Assembly (NCBI RefSeq): GCF_005796225.1
Contig: NZ_VAHO01000002.1
Location: 248,001-312,000, forward strand
DNA from: Pseudarthrobacter sp. NamE5
GTDB lineage: Bacteria; Actinomycetota; Actinomycetes; Actinomycetales; Micrococcaceae
DNA length: 64,000 nucleotides
Reading direction: 5' to 3'
The notes under the pieces are model-generated. The model was not told the DNA's origin and did no database searches. It saw nothing but the letters and a program-made list of their open reading frames with translations. Every line of letters begins with the position of its first letter. Position 1 is the stretch's first letter. This document shows, piece by piece, positions 16,456 to 26,023 of the stretch. The position numbers and the translations under genes are program-made.

Positions 16456-17196
16456 CTAGGGCTGTCCGCTTGCCTTACGGGTCAGTGTGTTCCAGCGGGC
16501 CTGCAGGCCCCACTTGGTGACGTTGACCATGGCTTCGAGCACAATGTTGCCGCTCATTTTGGAAGCACCGAGTTCCCGCTCAACAAAGGTGATGGGCCGT
16601 TCCTCGATGCGGAGCCCCATGCGCGCCACCCGGAAAGCGAGGTCCACCTGGAAGCCGTAACCTACGGAGTCCACCTGGTCCAGGTTGAGCTTCTCCAGGG
16701 TGGTCCTGCGGAATGCGCGGTAGCCGCCCGTGACATCCTTGATCTTCAGTCCCAGCATGAGCCTGGCGTAGGTGCTTCCCACCCGGGAGATCGCCTGGCG
16801 GTAGAGCGGCCAGTTGACGACGCTTCCGCCAGGGACCCAGCGCGAGCCCATGGCAAGGTCCGCCCCCTGCTCAACTGCTTCCAGGAGCTGGGGAAGCTGT
16901 TCCGGCTGGTGGGACCCATCCGCATCCATCTCCACCAGGACGTCGTACCCGGCGTCCAGTCCCCATCTGAAGCCGGCGATGTATGCCGCGCCGAGCCCTT
17001 CTTTGCCCTTCCGGTGCAGGACATGAACCTGGGAGTCCTCGGCGGCGAAGCCGTCGGCAAGCTTGCCGGTGCCATCGGGGCTGTTGTCATCCACCACCAG
17101 CACGTCCGAGGCCGGAACTGCCGCGCGAAGCCGCTGAAGGGTCTTCGGCAGTGATTCCAGCTCGTTGTAGGTGGGAATGATGGTGAGGACGCGCAC
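16456..17196 (-). CDS. Polyprenol monophosphomannose synthase (GT2, DPM1-like)
   Basis: 246-aa GT-A glycosyltransferase that transfers mannose from GDP-mannose to polyprenyl phosphate, the mannose donor for lipoglycans and mannoproteins outside the membrane. Motifs: [12 protein letters not shown] at the N-terminus, [10 protein letters not shown] (nucleotide binding), [11 protein letters not shown] (metal-binding DxD) and SRWVPGG. It lacks the C-terminal membrane domain of GtrB-type enzymes and the Lnt half of the fused mycobacterial Ppm1. GTG 17196 has AGGAAAGG about 7 bases upstream. Mannose is the expected sugar by homology. Confidence 0.87.
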   Translation of the reverse strand: MRVLTIIPTYNELESLPKTLQRLRAAVPASDVLVVDDNSPDGTGKLADGFAAEDSQVHVLHRKGKEGLGAAYIAGFRWGLDAGYDVLVEMDADGSHQPEQLPQLLEAVEQGADLAMGSRWVPGGSVVNWPLYRQAISRVGSTYARLMLGLKIKDVTGGYRAFRRTTLEKLNLDQVDSVGYGFQVDLAFRVARMGLRIEERPITFVERELGASKMSGNIVLEAMVNVTKWGLQARWNTLTRKASGQP

Positions 17197-17290
17197 AGAG
17201 GGCCTTTCCTGGGGGAAATGGTCAGTGCGTCCGGCGGCGAACAGGTCGGCGGCGGGCGCAACTACCAATTATAGGGCGGTGAAAACCTGG

Positions 17291-18946
17291 TCAGGACCGC
17301 AGCGCGGGACTGGCGAAAAGTTCGACGCCGCCCCGCACCGTCTGGAGGCATACCGGGTCACTGCCCGTGTCCAGTGCAGGGAGCAGCGGAGTCCTGGCCC
17401 TCGGGTCGGTGCTCCAGGACTGGACGCGGCCGTCGGCCACCTGGACCATCAGTTCCTCGACCTCCCATACGGCGAAACTCGCGGGAGCTCCAGGCACGAG
17501 TTGCCCAGCCATGGGATTGGGGTACTTGGCTGCCCGCCAACCAGCCCGCGTGTGGCCCAGGAAGGCAGCACGGGCGGAAATGCGCTCTTCCTGGTTGTGG
17601 TGCTCCAGGCAGGCCCGGACGCTGGACCACGGCCGCAGCGGGGTGACGGGGCTGTCGCTGCCAAAGCAGACCGGCACGCCTGCCGAATACAGGCCTGCGA
17701 AGGGGTTCATAAACCGGCTCCGTTCCCCCAGCCTCTGCTCGTAGAGTCCCCCGGGCCCACCCCAGGCGGCATCGAAGGACGGCTGCGCGCTGACCGTCAC
17801 GGCGTAACGTGCCAGGGTTTCCACCGCCGCGGCATCCACCATTTCCACGTGCTCGAACCGGTGGCCGGCTGCCCGCACCCGCTGCTCCCCTACTTCGCTG
17901 GCCGCAAGCTCAAGGGCCTCCAGGGCGGCATCCAGCCCGGCATCACCGATCACGTGGAACCCGCCCTGTACACCGGCCAGGGAACAGGCTGCCAGATGCG
18001 CTGCTGCCTCATCAACGCTCAGGTACAGCGTGCCCCGCTCCCCCGCCGCGTCCGTATAGCCGGTCCTCAGGGCTGCTGTCCTGGACCCCACAGAGCCGTC
18101 GATGTTGAGATCCCCGGCGAGCCCGCGCACAGCGAAGCCGAACTGGTCAAGGATGCTGCGGGCGTGCTCTTCGGACGAGGCCAGCTCGCCCCAGTACGGC
18201 AGGACCTCAGGTACCGCCGCGCCTTCCTGACCGGCATTGTTCCATGCGCCCGCTAACCTCAGGTCCTCTGCTCCGCCGATATGGGGAGCCCCCATTTCCG
18301 CCACTGCCACATAACCGTTGGCAGCCGCTTCGGACAGCGCACGTGACTGGTGCCGCTGCAGCACGGACTCCGGCAGCCGCCGGGTGGCCTGCCTGGCTGC
18401 CGTGTGCGCCGCCCTGCAAACCCGTGCGCCACCGTCGAACCCATCCATCTCCCGCAGCCCCGCCGCCTGGGCGAGTGTCGTGGAAACGAGTGCAGAGTGG
18501 ACGTCCACCCGGGAGAGGTACACCGGACGTCCCCCTGCCGCCCGTTCGAGTTCCTCCGCACTGGGCAGGGTGCCGTCAGCCCAAGCGGTCTCATCCCAGC
18601 CGTGGCCCAGGACAGGACCGTCACCGGGGGCGGCAGCTACGGCGTCAAGCAGCTCCTGCGCGGACCGTATCCCGGCCAACTTCAAGGATTCCAGGGCGAT
18701 GCCCGTTTCTGTGAGATGCAGGTGGGAGTCGACAAAACCGGGAGCAACCAGCGCGCCCCGAAGGTCGATGATCTCCATGGAACTGTCTGCGATGGAAGAC
18801 GCCGCCTGTTCCGACCCCACCCACGCCACAGTGTCACCGTCCACCACCATGGCTGTGGCGAACGGGTCCGCGGCAGTGTAGACGGACCCGTTGCGGTACA
18901 GGACCGTTTTGGGACGGGGGGCGGGCAGCGGTTCAGGCTCGGACAT
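17291..18946 (-). CDS. Amidohydrolase family protein (YtcJ-like)
   Basis: 551-aa metal-dependent hydrolase of the Amidohydrolase_3 group. The N-terminal beta sandwich leads to GFVDSHLHLTETG (HxH metal pair); HVIGDAGLDAAL and CFGSDSPVTPLRPW are the later barrel motifs with the conserved His and Asp. A composite C-terminal beta domain (PNPMAGQLVPGAPASFAVWE) is typical. The substrate is unknown; relatives deformylate or hydrolyse varied amides. ATG 18946 has AGGAG about 10 bases upstream. Confidence 0.88.
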   Translation of the reverse strand: MSEPEPLPAPRPKTVLYRNGSVYTAADPFATAMVVDGDTVAWVGSEQAASSIADSSMEIIDLRGALVAPGFVDSHLHLTETGIALESLKLAGIRSAQELLDAVAAAPGDGPVLGHGWDETAWADGTLPSAEELERAAGGRPVYLSRVDVHSALVSTTLAQAAGLREMDGFDGGARVCRAAHTAARQATRRLPESVLQRHQSRALSEAAANGYVAVAEMGAPHIGGAEDLRLAGAWNNAGQEGAAVPEVLPYWGELASSEEHARSILDQFGFAVRGLAGDLNIDGSVGSRTAALRTGYTDAAGERGTLYLSVDEAAAHLAACSLAGVQGGFHVIGDAGLDAALEALELAASEVGEQRVRAAGHRFEHVEMVDAAAVETLARYAVTVSAQPSFDAAWGGPGGLYEQRLGERSRFMNPFAGLYSAGVPVCFGSDSPVTPLRPWSSVRACLEHHNQEERISARAAFLGHTRAGWRAAKYPNPMAGQLVPGAPASFAVWEVEELMVQVADGRVQSWSTDPRARTPLLPALDTGSDPVCLQTVRGGVELFASPALRS

Positions 18947-19020
18947 ACGGGCAGTACTCCTGGTAGGGCAGGCCTGCGGACAGCAGGCAGGATCGGCAGA
19001 GTTGTCAGAAAACCGCGCAG

Positions 19021-21915
19021 TCAGAGGACGGAGGAATAGGCCACGACGCCGCGGCGGATCAGGGAGATTGCCTCGGCGCAGAGACGGGCAAGGCGGGGAT
19101 CCAGGCCCGGGATCTTGGCAAGCTGATCAAGAAGGTCAACCACCTGCTTCACCCAACGGACGAAATCTCCGGCTGCCAGATCCGTTCCAGTGAGGACATC
19201 CTGCAGGTGCCGTCCACGGGCCCACTTGTAAACCGGCCAGACAAGCCCGAGTTCAGGTTCACCTGTCAGCGGAAGCTTCTTTTCCTCTTCCACATCCTCC
19301 AGGGCAGACCATTCGCGGATGACGATGTCCACCGACGTCTCCAGGGAGACACTCGGCATCCGGGGCCGCAGCCCCCGGTCCTCCCGTTTCGCCTGGTACA
19401 CCAGCACACTGGCGAGGGCGGCGATTTCCGCGGCATCCAAATCTTCGAACGCACCCAGCCGTAAAGACTGGGAAATGAGGAGGTCCTTCTCGCCATAGAT
19501 CCTGCGCAGCCGCTGGCCGTCAGGACTGATGGCCAGCCTTCCGTCCCCGGCCGGTTCAAGGTAGCCGTAGGAGGACAGGACGTCACAGACGCGGTCGAAA
19601 GTCTTGGCGATGGTGTTGGTCCGCCCCTGGATCTGCCGCACCAGTCCGTCCGTTTCCCGCCGCAGCTTCCACCAGCGTTCGGACCATCGTGCGTGGTCCT
19701 CCCGCTCGTTGCAGCCATGGCAGGGGTGGGCGCGGAGGGCACGGCGCAGGTCCGCTATACGCTTTTCCTGGTTGGGCAGGGCGGTTGCGAGGCCGAAGTC
19801 GTTGTTACGGTTGTTGCCGGGCGCGGGCGGCCGGTTTTCCCGAAGCGCGTTCCGGGCCGAGGACGCAAGGTCCCGCCGGGACTTGGGCACCTTCGCATTG
19901 AAAGACTTTGGGATCCGGATGCGTGTTACGGGCGCTATCGGGCCTTCCAAATCGTCGGTCCCAATCCTGCGCAGCTGGTTGTCAAGCGTAAGGACGGCGG
20001 GCCGTGGCTCCCGGCTGGTGTGGTCCGAGCTGAGCACGATGGCCGGGCCGGGTGCCCTGCCGCCGGGAACATCCACCACATCACCGGGCAGGAGCCTCGC
20101 CAGCGAATCGTCGCTCAAAGACTTCCGGGCGCGCGACTTGGTGCGCGAGGTCAGATTTTCGGCGTCGGACAGTTCCCGGCGCAGGCGGGCGTACTCAGTG
20201 AAGTCCCCCAAGTGGCAGGTCATTGCCTTGGCGAAGCCGGCCAGGGACTCCTCCCGGCTGCGCACCTGCTTGGCGAGGCCCACCACGGAGCGGTCCGCCT
20301 GGAACTGCGCAAAGGAGGACTCAAGGATTTCCCGGGCCCTTGCCCGTCCGAACTGGGCCAGGAGGTTGATGCTCATGTTGTACGTGGGCCGGAAGCTCGA
20401 GTTCAAGGGGTAGGTGCGCCGCGAGGCCAAGCCGGCGACCGCCGTCGGATCCGTCCCCGGCTGCCACAGCACCACGGCGTGGCCTTCGACGTCGATGCCC
20501 CGCCGCCCGGCGCGGCCGGTCAGCTGGGTGTACTCCCCCGCGGTAATGTCCACGTGGGCCTCGCCGTTGAACTTGTCAAGCTTCTCCAGGACTACTGACC
20601 GGGCAGGCATGTTAACGCCCAGCGCAAGCGTTTCCGTCGCGAAGACTGCCTTCACCAGGCCGTCGGCAAAGAGCTTCTCCACCACTTCCTTGAACGTTGG
20701 CAGCATACCGGCGTGGTGCGCGGCAAAGCCCCGCAGCAGTCCGTCCCGCCAGGTCCAAAAGCCCAGCACATCCAGGTCGTCCGGCGGGATCTCGAACCCG
20801 GCTTCATCAACACGTTCAGCGATGATCCGCTGCTCTTTTTCGGTGGTCAGCCACAGCCCGGATCTGACGCACTGTGCCACGGCTGCGTCGCAGCCTGCCC
20901 TGGAAAAAATGAAGGTGATGGCCGGGAGCAGGTCCATGCGGTCGAGGCTGGCGATAACCTGGGGACGGCTGGCCGGACGTACTCCCCGTTCTTCCCTGCC
21001 CGGCCTGTCGTTCCCGCGCCTTCCCCGCTGGCCGCGTCCGCCGGGACCTGGCCGGCTGCGGAAGCTCTGCTGGCTCTCGCTTTGGGCAACGGTCAGGAGA
21101 TCGGGATTGACCTCGAAGCCCCGCCCCTTGGCCGAGTCCTTTACGGAGGACGGCCGCGTGTCCTCCTCGTCCACGGGCGGCGCAATCTCATCGAACGTGG
21201 TTTCGCCGGCGAACAGGTCCATGATTTGGCGCCCCACCATGACATGCTGCCACAGCGGCACCGGCCGGTGCTCGGAGACGATGATGTCCGTGTCACCGCG
21301 GACGGTATCCAGCCAGGCGCCGAACTCCTCGGCATTCGAGACGGTGGCGCTGAGGGAGACCACCTGCACCTCGCTCGGAAGGTGGATGATCACTTCCTCC
21401 CACACGGCCCCGCGGAAGCGGTCGGCAAGATAGTGCACTTCGTCCATCACCACATAGCCGAGGTCGTCCAGGGTAGCCGAGTCGGCGTACAGCATGTTCC
21501 GGAGCACTTCGGTGGTCATGACGACGACGGGGGCGTCACCATTGATGCTTGTGTCGCCGGTCAGCAGGCCTACCTTATCGGCACCGTACTTCTCGGAGAG
21601 CTCCGTGAACTTCTGGTTGCTCAGGGCCTTGATCGGAGTTGTATAAAAGGCTTTGAGGCCCCGCTGCAGCGCCAGGTATATGGCGAATTCGCCAACGATC
21701 GTTTTTCCGGCCCCCGTCGGCGCGGCCACAAGAACTCCCCGGCCCTCCTGCAGGGAACGGCACGACTGGCGCTGGAAATCGTCAAGCCCGAAGTCCAGGG
21801 TGCGGACAAAGGCGCCCAGGTAAGTCGCTGCTTCGGCCCTGCGCTCGGCGCTGGCCCGGTAACGCTCGGCCGGGGAGAGCTCTTCGTAGTCGGTGGGCCC
21901 GGTGTTGGAGGACAT
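19021..21915 (-). CDS. helY: Large DExH-box RNA helicase (HelY/Mtr4-like)
   Basis: 964-aa superfamily 2 helicase of the Ski2/Mtr4 type found in actinobacteria. Walker A APTGAGKT at 65-72, Walker B DEVH at 158-161, SLSATVSNAEEF (motif III), TETLALGVNMPAR and QLTGRAGRRG (motifs V and VI). The C-terminal half is an Mtr4-like helical region with a CHGCNEREDHARW cysteine pair. The exact cellular role is unknown; RNA processing is expected from the family. The start has no ribosome-binding site but a TAGGCT -10 element 6 bases upstream. It follows tatC on the same strand. Confidence 0.93.
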   Translation of the reverse strand: MSSNTGPTDYEELSPAERYRASAERRAEAATYLGAFVRTLDFGLDDFQRQSCRSLQEGRGVLVAAPTGAGKTIVGEFAIYLALQRGLKAFYTTPIKALSNQKFTELSEKYGADKVGLLTGDTSINGDAPVVVMTTEVLRNMLYADSATLDDLGYVVMDEVHYLADRFRGAVWEEVIIHLPSEVQVVSLSATVSNAEEFGAWLDTVRGDTDIIVSEHRPVPLWQHVMVGRQIMDLFAGETTFDEIAPPVDEEDTRPSSVKDSAKGRGFEVNPDLLTVAQSESQQSFRSRPGPGGRGQRGRRGNDRPGREERGVRPASRPQVIASLDRMDLLPAITFIFSRAGCDAAVAQCVRSGLWLTTEKEQRIIAERVDEAGFEIPPDDLDVLGFWTWRDGLLRGFAAHHAGMLPTFKEVVEKLFADGLVKAVFATETLALGVNMPARSVVLEKLDKFNGEAHVDITAGEYTQLTGRAGRRGIDVEGHAVVLWQPGTDPTAVAGLASRRTYPLNSSFRPTYNMSINLLAQFGRARAREILESSFAQFQADRSVVGLAKQVRSREESLAGFAKAMTCHLGDFTEYARLRRELSDAENLTSRTKSRARKSLSDDSLARLLPGDVVDVPGGRAPGPAIVLSSDHTSREPRPAVLTLDNQLRRIGTDDLEGPIAPVTRIRIPKSFNAKVPKSRRDLASSARNALRENRPPAPGNNRNNDFGLATALPNQEKRIADLRRALRAHPCHGCNEREDHARWSERWWKLRRETDGLVRQIQGRTNTIAKTFDRVCDVLSSYGYLEPAGDGRLAISPDGQRLRRIYGEKDLLISQSLRLGAFEDLDAAEIAALASVLVYQAKREDRGLRPRMPSVSLETSVDIVIREWSALEDVEEEKKLPLTGEPELGLVWPVYKWARGRHLQDVLTGTDLAAGDFVRWVKQVVDLLDQLAKIPGLDPRLARLCAEAISLIRRGVVAYSSVL

Positions 21916-21921
21916 ACCCCA

Positions 21922-21927
21922 AGCCTA
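21922..21927 (-). promoter_or_regulatory. -10 element for helY (leaderless spacing)
   Basis: TAGGCT, spacer TGGGGT, then ATG 21915. It lies in the short tatC-helY gap. The layout is nearly the same as at mshC (TAGGCT-TGGTGT-GTG). Confidence 0.45.
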
Positions 21928-21935
21928 ACGGGCGC

Positions 21936-22772
21936 CTAGAGGTTCTTCAGCTCACTGCCCGGGGTGGCGATGTCCGCTGTTGCCTCTGTCTCGGCCATTC
22001 GCTTGGCCTGGCGGCGCTCCCGGCGCTTGTCGTTCATCAGGCAGATACCGATGGCTGCGAAGAAGAGCACAAGCAAGGGGCCGGCCAGCATGAACATCGA
22101 AATGGCATCCGCCCCTGGCGCGGCAATGGCGGCCAGGACAAACACCAGGAAAACGGTGATCCGCCAGGCTTTGAGGATGGCGCGTCCCGAGATGACGCCG
22201 GCCATGTTGATGCCCACGAGTACCACCGGCACCAGGAAGGCGATGCCGAGCACCAGGACCATCCGCGTCACGAATTCGATGTAGGTGCGGGCATCAATGA
22301 CGCTTGAGGAGCCGTCCGGTGTGAACTGGGTCAGTGCCCGGACAACCTGCGGGACCACAAGCCAGCCCGCCCAGATGCCGGCCAGGAACAACGGGACTGC
22401 TGCCGCCATGTAGCCCAGCGTGTACTTGCGCTCCTTTGAAGTGAGTCCGGGCGTGATGAATGCCCACAGCTGGTAGATCCAGATGGGACTGGAAATTACC
22501 ACGCCTATGAGCAGCGACATCTGGAGCTTGAAGTCAAACGGGGACGCGATGGTTCCGAAGTTGATCGCCGAAAGCCCACCGGTCTGCTGCGAGATGCGGT
22601 TGACAGGGTCGGCCAGCGCCTTCAACAGCGGATCGTAAAGTATCCAGCCCCCAATGCCGCCAATGACGACGCCGATCGCCGACTTGATCAGCCGGTTCTT
22701 CAGCTCTTTGAGGTGGTCCCAAAGAGCCATCCGCCCTTCTGGGTTGGCTTTACGGGCCCGCGACAGTGCCAC
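21936..22772 (-). CDS. tatC: Sec-independent protein translocase TatC
   Basis: 278-aa six-helix membrane receptor for twin-arginine signal peptides. The N-terminal WDHLKELKNRLIKS segment, FITPGLTSKERKYTLGY loop and AGxISGRxILKAWRITVFLVFVLAAIAAPG region are family hallmarks. A basic C-terminal tail (NDKRRERRQAKR) is typical of actinobacteria. The GTG start lies 6 bases after the tatA stop, so the two are one operon. It exports folded proteins such as the Rieske protein QcrA, encoded in the same window. Confidence 0.95.
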   Translation of the reverse strand: MALSRARKANPEGRMALWDHLKELKNRLIKSAIGVVIGGIGGWILYDPLLKALADPVNRISQQTGGLSAINFGTIASPFDFKLQMSLLIGVVISSPIWIYQLWAFITPGLTSKERKYTLGYMAAAVPLFLAGIWAGWLVVPQVVRALTQFTPDGSSSVIDARTYIEFVTRMVLVLGIAFLVPVVLVGINMAGVISGRAILKAWRITVFLVFVLAAIAAPGADAISMFMLAGPLLVLFFAAIGICLMNDKRRERRQAKRMAETEATADIATPGSELKNL

Positions 22773-22778
22773 TGGGGG

Positions 22779-23051
22779 TCAGGCGCGGTTTGACGGCGGA
22801 ACGTCAGTGCCGTCTGTCGGCTCACCGGGCTTCGCCTTGGGGTGGTTCACAATGGTGCCCTCAACCGGGCCTGAGGCGTCCGTGGAGTCGGTCTTGCCGT
22901 CGTTCTTCATTTCCTTGACCTCGGACTTGATGATCCGCATGGACTGTCCAAGGCTGCGTGCCATGGCCGGAAGTTTGGGCGCGGCGAAGAGAAGCAGGGC
23001 AACAACGATGATGATTACGATGGGCCAGGGGCCATCAAAGAGTCTTCCCAT
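22779..23051 (-). CDS. tatA: Sec-independent protein translocase TatA
   Basis: 90-aa pore-forming Tat component: short N-terminus, one transmembrane helix (about 8-22, containing WPIVIIIVVALLLFAAPKLP), the F-G/A-P-K-L hinge (here FAAPKLP), an amphipathic helix (ARSLGQSMRIIKSEVKEM) and a polar tail. The start has AAAGGA about 8 bases upstream. Forms an operon with tatC. Confidence 0.94.
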   Translation of the reverse strand: MGRLFDGPWPIVIIIVVALLLFAAPKLPAMARSLGQSMRIIKSEVKEMKNDGKTDSTDASGPVEGTIVNHPKAKPGEPTDGTDVPPSNRA

Positions 23052-23083
23052 GGGAAATCCTTTCGTCTTACTTCATTTTACTT

Positions 23084-23434
23084 CTATGTGAAGTCGAGAT
23101 CGCCGAGTGCCAGCGGCTGGCCCCGGTCCTTCCTGCGCTGCACTCGCCGCAGTCGGCGTTCTTCCCGTCGGGATGACTTGGATGCCTCGTAATCATGTCG
23201 CATCGCAGCAGGTGAGGCAAAAACCGCGGATCCCGGGCGGGGCCGTCCCGGATCCGCCTGTTGCTCCCCGTCCAGCCCGACCGGGTTCAGGTGCCCCAGC
23301 TTCTCACCTGCTGCGCCGAGATCCTGCATGGTCGCCATGAACTGGCGGAAGAGGCGGATGCCCAAAAGGACATAGAACAGCAGCGAAAGCGCAACGAGCG
23401 CCACCCATATCAGGATCCAGGACCACCAAGGCAT
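23084..23434 (-). CDS. Small membrane-anchored hypothetical protein
   Basis: 116-aa protein with one N-terminal helix (MPWWSWILIWVALVALSLL) and a cytoplasmic tail. The tail ends in a strongly basic segment (SSRREERRLRRVQRRKDRG). It lies between tatA and pafBC, 10 bases after the pafBC stop and on the same strand. The ATG at 23434 has no ribosome-binding site; a TAGACT -10 element ends 7 bases upstream, inside the end of pafBC. No known function. Confidence 0.72.
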   Translation of the reverse strand: MPWWSWILIWVALVALSLLFYVLLGIRLFRQFMATMQDLGAAGEKLGHLNPVGLDGEQQADPGRPRPGSAVFASPAAMRHDYEASKSSRREERRLRRVQRRKDRGQPLALGDLDFT

Positions 23435-23441
23435 GCTGAGA

Positions 23442-23447
23442 AGTCTA
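23442..23447 (-). promoter_or_regulatory. -10 element for the gene at 23434 (leaderless spacing)
   Basis: TAGACT, 7-base spacer, ATG. It overlaps the pafBC stop region. Confidence 0.35.
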
Positions 23448-25436
23448 TCCGTCGTACCTGGCCAAGGCTGCCGCCAACCAGGTGCTGGCTGCCTCCGCGT
23501 GTTCGGCCGGCGCCAGAATCCGGACAAAGCCGCCGTGCTGGGCCACGAACATGGGGAGCCAGTCGGTGTTGCCGAAACGGATGTCGGCCACCAGCCCGCC
23601 GTCGTTCAGTTCGGCCGTGCGTTCGGCGTAGTAGTCATCAGCCAGCCCCCTTCCCTGCCGGGTGAGCTGGACGGTGACTGTGGTGTCATCGTCCCTGGCG
23701 GTGAAGAGTTTGGCAGGAACCCCCTGGGCGGGTGTGGCGCGGGGCGCTGCCGGTCGCCCGTTGGCGTGAACCTCCTGGATCCGGTCCAGCCGGAAATTCC
23801 TGAGCCCTTCCACGGAGTGGCAGTACGCCTCGAGGTACCACGTGTTGTCCAGCGAGTACAGTCGCAACGGGTCCACGTCGCGCACTGAGACGCTGTCCCG
23901 CTGCGGGGAGAAGTACGTGAGGTTGAGCTGGGCCCGCGACTCGATGGCCTGCCGCACCAGCGCGTGGGTTGCAGCGTCCGCCGGCGCCACTTCCGGGCCG
24001 GCCACCGAGGCCGCATGTAGCCCCTCCTCGCCGGCTGCGGCAAGGAGCTTGAGCGTCACTGATTCCAGCGCACCCCCTTCAGCCACGTCCGGAAGGCCGT
24101 TCAGGGTTTCCAGCCCCGTGAGGAGCGCGGACGCTTCCTCGACAGTAAAACGGACCGGCTTGGTCAGGTCCAGGTCCTGGGTGATGTACACGTGGTCGTC
24201 GTCCCACTGGATATCCAGGAGGTCATCCGGGTAGCCTTCCGGAAGTCCGGAACAAATGAGGATTTGCAGGTCATTTTCCAGTTCCTTCCTGCTGATACCG
24301 AACCGGTCCGCCACGTCCTGGATGTGCAGGCCCTGGTTGTGCACCAGGAAGGGAACGAGCTGGAGCATCCGCTTCAGCTGGTCCTCCGAGGTGCGCGGGC
24401 GGACCGGCCGGGCAGCAGCATCCGAGAACCGGTATTCCGGCACAGGCGCGGCGGAAAAGTCAGCTGCGGCGCGCAGCCTCCGCCGCGCGGCGTCGACCAG
24501 TTCGGGGGGAGCAACGGCCAGGGCGTCCGGGCCGTACGAGGCGAGCTCCTCAGCGAGGACCTCCGGGTCCCGGTACTGCAGGATGAGCCGGTCAGAGCCT
24601 GCCTCCGGCTCCGGGACGCTGTCCTGGCCAGCCTCGTCTTGGGCGACCGCACGGCGCCGCAGTGCCAGCAGGCGTCCTGCCCGGACATCCACGACGGCGG
24701 TGCGCAGCGGCAGTTCCGGCAGACGTTCCAGTTCCTGCCGGACATTGAAGTCGCGCGGCGGGGTGAATTGGTCGCGCTCCTGGACGGAAACCGCACTGGT
24801 GAACCGCGAGAGACGGAAATGGCGCGTTTCCTTCCGGATGCGGTCATAACCCACCAGGTACCAGTGGCCGAAACGGCTGCCCAGGCCCCAGGGCTCCACT
24901 GACCGCTGTTCTTCATTTCCCGTGCTGCCCGCAAGGTAGGTGAAGATGACCGGGTGCTTGGCATGGATCGCGGCAACGAGGTCATCGAAGGTCTGGCCGG
25001 CAGGCCTGATCCGGGGCTGGACTCCGGCCGGCAGTTGGACGTCCGTCATGCCGCCTGTTGCCTGCAGTTTGCGCAGCGCGCTTTGGGCGGCTGTGCCCAG
25101 GGCTGCCCGTTCCCAGAGCTGGGAGGCGAGCAGGAGCACCGTCCACTCTTCAGGCCCCAGCTGGACGTCCGGCAGGCGGTTGGATTCTTTGCCGATCCGG
25201 TACCGGGTGGTGGCGGGGTCATCCTCGCTCCAGCCCAGGTCCGTCAGCGTTTCGACCTCGAATCCGAACTTCCGCAGATCGGTTTTGTCCCGTTCGAACA
25301 TGCGGCCGAAGGAGGCTTCGTTACCGTAGGCATCGCGGTAGACCGTTTTTCGGAGCTCGCTGCGGCGCAGGCCGTACTTGGTGTTCAGCAGTGCGATGAG
25401 CAGGTTGAGGAGTCGTTCAGTACGGGATGCGGGCAC
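23445..25436 (-). CDS. pafBC: PafBC: fused PafB-PafC WYL-domain transcriptional activator
   Basis: 663-aa fusion of two winged-helix/WYL proteins that are separate pafB and pafC genes in mycobacteria. The PafB half (1-320) has an HTH (LLNLLIALLNTKYGLRRSELR) and a WYL domain (HWYLVGYDRIRKETRHFRLSR). The PafC half begins near 340 with a second HTH (VADRFGISRKELENDLQIL) and a second WYL domain (TWYLEAYCHSVEGLRNFRLDR). PafBC activates the LexA-independent DNA-damage response; single-stranded DNA sensing through the WYL domains is the working model. A natural fusion is described from Arthrobacter. GTG 25436 has a TAACGT -10 element 7 bases upstream. Confidence 0.93.
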   Translation of the reverse strand: MPASRTERLLNLLIALLNTKYGLRRSELRKTVYRDAYGNEASFGRMFERDKTDLRKFGFEVETLTDLGWSEDDPATTRYRIGKESNRLPDVQLGPEEWTVLLLASQLWERAALGTAAQSALRKLQATGGMTDVQLPAGVQPRIRPAGQTFDDLVAAIHAKHPVIFTYLAGSTGNEEQRSVEPWGLGSRFGHWYLVGYDRIRKETRHFRLSRFTSAVSVQERDQFTPPRDFNVRQELERLPELPLRTAVVDVRAGRLLALRRRAVAQDEAGQDSVPEPEAGSDRLILQYRDPEVLAEELASYGPDALAVAPPELVDAARRRLRAAADFSAAPVPEYRFSDAAARPVRPRTSEDQLKRMLQLVPFLVHNQGLHIQDVADRFGISRKELENDLQILICSGLPEGYPDDLLDIQWDDDHVYITQDLDLTKPVRFTVEEASALLTGLETLNGLPDVAEGGALESVTLKLLAAAGEEGLHAASVAGPEVAPADAATHALVRQAIESRAQLNLTYFSPQRDSVSVRDVDPLRLYSLDNTWYLEAYCHSVEGLRNFRLDRIQEVHANGRPAAPRATPAQGVPAKLFTARDDDTTVTVQLTRQGRGLADDYYAERTAELNDGGLVADIRFGNTDWLPMFVAQHGGFVRILAPAEHAEAASTWLAAALARYDG

Positions 25437-25443
25437 TCTCGTT

Positions 25444-25449
25444 ACGTTA
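25444..25449 (-). promoter_or_regulatory. -10 element for pafBC (leaderless spacing)
   Basis: TAACGT on the minus strand, 7 bases before GTG 25436. No clear -35. Confidence 0.35.
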
Positions 25450-25471
25450 CTAAAATCCTCGCCGGAACGCA

Positions 25472-25521
25472 GGAAACGCGGCAGCAGCAGGAAAGATTGC
25501 TCCTGCTGCTGCCGCGTTTCC
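25472..25521 (-). terminator. Long hairpin between the FKBP gene and pafBC
   Basis: 21-bp perfect stem (arm starts GGAAACGCGGCAGCAGCAGG, 25472-25492, pairing with 25501-25521) with an 8-nt loop, 20 bases after the FKBP stop. No T tract follows, so it may act as an mRNA 3' stabiliser as well as a terminator. Confidence 0.65.
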
Positions 25522-25541
25522 GGCAGCTCGTGACAGGCGGT

Positions 25542-25937
25542 TTAGCGGATGCCGACGAGGTCCACTACGAAGATCAGGGCCTCGTTGGGAGCGATCGCTC
25601 CGCCGGCACCGCGGGATCCGTACGCCAGCTCCGAGGGGATCTCCAGCCGACGGCGGCCGCCCACCTTCATGCCCAGCAGGCCCTGGTCCCAGCCTTGGAT
25701 GACCTGGCCAACGCCCACCCGGAAGTCAAGGGGTGCCCCGCGGCCCCAGGAGGCGTCGAATTCTTCACCAGTGGACCAGGCAACCCCAACGTAGTGGGTG
25801 GAAACAGTGTCCCCGGGCTTGGCTTCCCGGCCCTCGCCCTCAATGAGGTCCGTAATCACCAGTTCAGTGGGTACGTCTCCCTCGGGAAAATCGATCTCGG
25901 GCTTCGTGCGGTCGAATTCACGCTGGCCAAATGACAT
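25542..25937 (-). CDS. FKBP-type peptidyl-prolyl isomerase, cytoplasmic
   Basis: 131-aa single FKBP domain: THYVGVAWSTGEEFDASWGRG, VIQGWDQGLLGMKVGGRRRLEIPSELAYG and FVVDLVGI carry the active-site aromatic and aspartate residues. It has no signal peptide. GAAGGAGC precedes the ATG. It is in the conserved actinobacterial block pafA-FKBP-FKBP-pafBC, and follows the lipoprotein FKBP gene by about 86 bases. Confidence 0.93.
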   Translation of the reverse strand: MSFGQREFDRTKPEIDFPEGDVPTELVITDLIEGEGREAKPGDTVSTHYVGVAWSTGEEFDASWGRGAPLDFRVGVGQVIQGWDQGLLGMKVGGRRRLEIPSELAYGSRGAGGAIAPNEALIFVVDLVGIR

Positions 25938-26023
25938 GGTTGCTCCTTCGGTGTGGATGTGCTGGTAGGTGTGACGCCGGTGGATGCCGCCGCAGGGAAG
26001 CCGCGGCCCGACTGTAAGTGTTG

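Noticed and set aside
20713..21939. A 408-codon open frame antisense to helY
   Set aside because: No motifs and low-complexity composition; the helicase motifs on the minus strand are intact.
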